A stretch of DNA of 39,855 nucleotides from Natronohydrobacter sp. (GTDB lineage Bacteria > Pseudomonadota > Alphaproteobacteria > Rhodobacterales > Rhodobacteraceae), in NCBI GenBank assembly GCA_030603695.1, contig JAUVXF010000025.1, positions 1 through 39,855 on the forward strand, in the 5' to 3' direction. Positions 39,671-39,855 of the stretch are shown one piece after another. The first letter of the stretch is position 1. Each line of letters begins with the position of its first letter. Made by a program: the position numbers and the translations under genes. The notes beneath the pieces are model-generated. The model was not told the DNA's origin, did not search any database, and worked only from the letters and a program-made list of their open reading frames with translations.

Positions 39671-39837
39671 GCGCGGAATCAAGGGCGTTAGCCCGCCGCG
39701 CCTCAAAGGGCCGCCCCCTCGGCCCGGCGATTTGGCTGCCGTGGGCGCATAGCTTCAGTTTCGTTCGGACTTTGCCGCCATAAAGCGCTTAGCCGCCCGG
39801 CCGGATCGCCGCCCCGCGGCCCAGCGCTGCGCGGCTT
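39671..39837 (+). repeat. Dispersed structured repeat, copy 6 (167 bases)
   Basis: Sixth full copy, in the same orientation as the rest, beginning GCGCGGAATCAAGGGC. The inner hairpin is GGGC-GTTA-GCCC. It belongs with copy 2 by the CCTCAAAGGG variant and has one extra base (CCCCCTCGGCC). The window ends 18 bases after it, so whether a linker box and a further copy follow cannot be seen. Confidence 0.85.
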
Positions 39838-39855
39838 TTTCTTCGCGCCCCGTCA

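Noticed and set aside
1-39855. tRNA or rRNA genes
   Set aside because: No T-loop/anticodon pattern or rRNA signature was seen in any intergenic region by eye; a tRNAscan search would settle this.

Overview
The window reads as chromosomal DNA of a GC-rich alphaproteobacterium, most likely order Rhodobacterales (Rhodobacteraceae sensu lato). The reasons are the gene order pyrH-frr-uppS-cdsA-dxr-rseP-bamA-ompH-fabZ-lpxA-lpxI-lpxB, the use of LpxI rather than LpxH, a HemB without the zinc cysteines, and DUF2852 and DUF427 proteins of the kind common in this group. No phage, plasmid, IS element, rRNA or tRNA gene was recognised. Assignment below order level is not possible from the sequence alone.

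Layout. 1-2045: the end of tuf with its terminator, then an ABC exporter. 2046-4188: hemB between two intergenic regions full of a structured repeat. 4189-10639: a seven-gene minus-strand run (SPOR lipoprotein, D-Ala-D-Ala carboxypeptidase, tmk, holB, tatD, MBL hydrolase, AEC transporter) with junctions of -4 to +33 bases, probably one operon. 10640-13531: two more repeat copies, nadE, and a parS-like site. 13532-15122: a secreted protein made almost wholly of MORN repeats and a 53-residue DUF2256 protein. 15163-15939: a non-coding array of GC-palindrome repeats with CRISPR-like spacing. 15940-17818: an AraC-type regulator and miaA. 17953-29897: translation recycling, isoprenoid, phospholipid, outer-membrane and lipid A genes. 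29932-34830: DUF2852, a CDP-alcohol phosphatidyltransferase, aminopeptidase P, DUF427 and a FAD-linked D-lactate/glycolate-type dehydrogenase. 35174-36837: aroK-aroB. 36983-39635: a tiny membrane protein, an unknown exported protein and a XerD-type recombinase, followed by a sixth repeat copy.

How the genes work together. Most are housekeeping genes serving the cell envelope. UppS (carrier lipid), CdsA (phospholipid), Dxr (isoprenoid), RseP (envelope protease), BamA/OmpH (outer-membrane protein assembly), FabZ and LpxA/I/B (lipid A) form one envelope block. The SPOR lipoprotein and the carboxypeptidase act on peptidoglycan. AroK and AroB are shikimate enzymes, HemB makes tetrapyrroles and NadE makes NAD.

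The least explained parts are non-coding. One is a family of six about 166-base structured repeats, all in the same orientation, two pairs of them in a tandem layout, with a compensatory base-pair change in one hairpin. The other is the 15163-15939 array, in which five intervals are exactly 32 bases between 27-31 base palindromic repeats (type I-E CRISPR geometry). Its other intervals are about 60 bases, related to each other, and parts are duplicated. No cas gene is present in the window.
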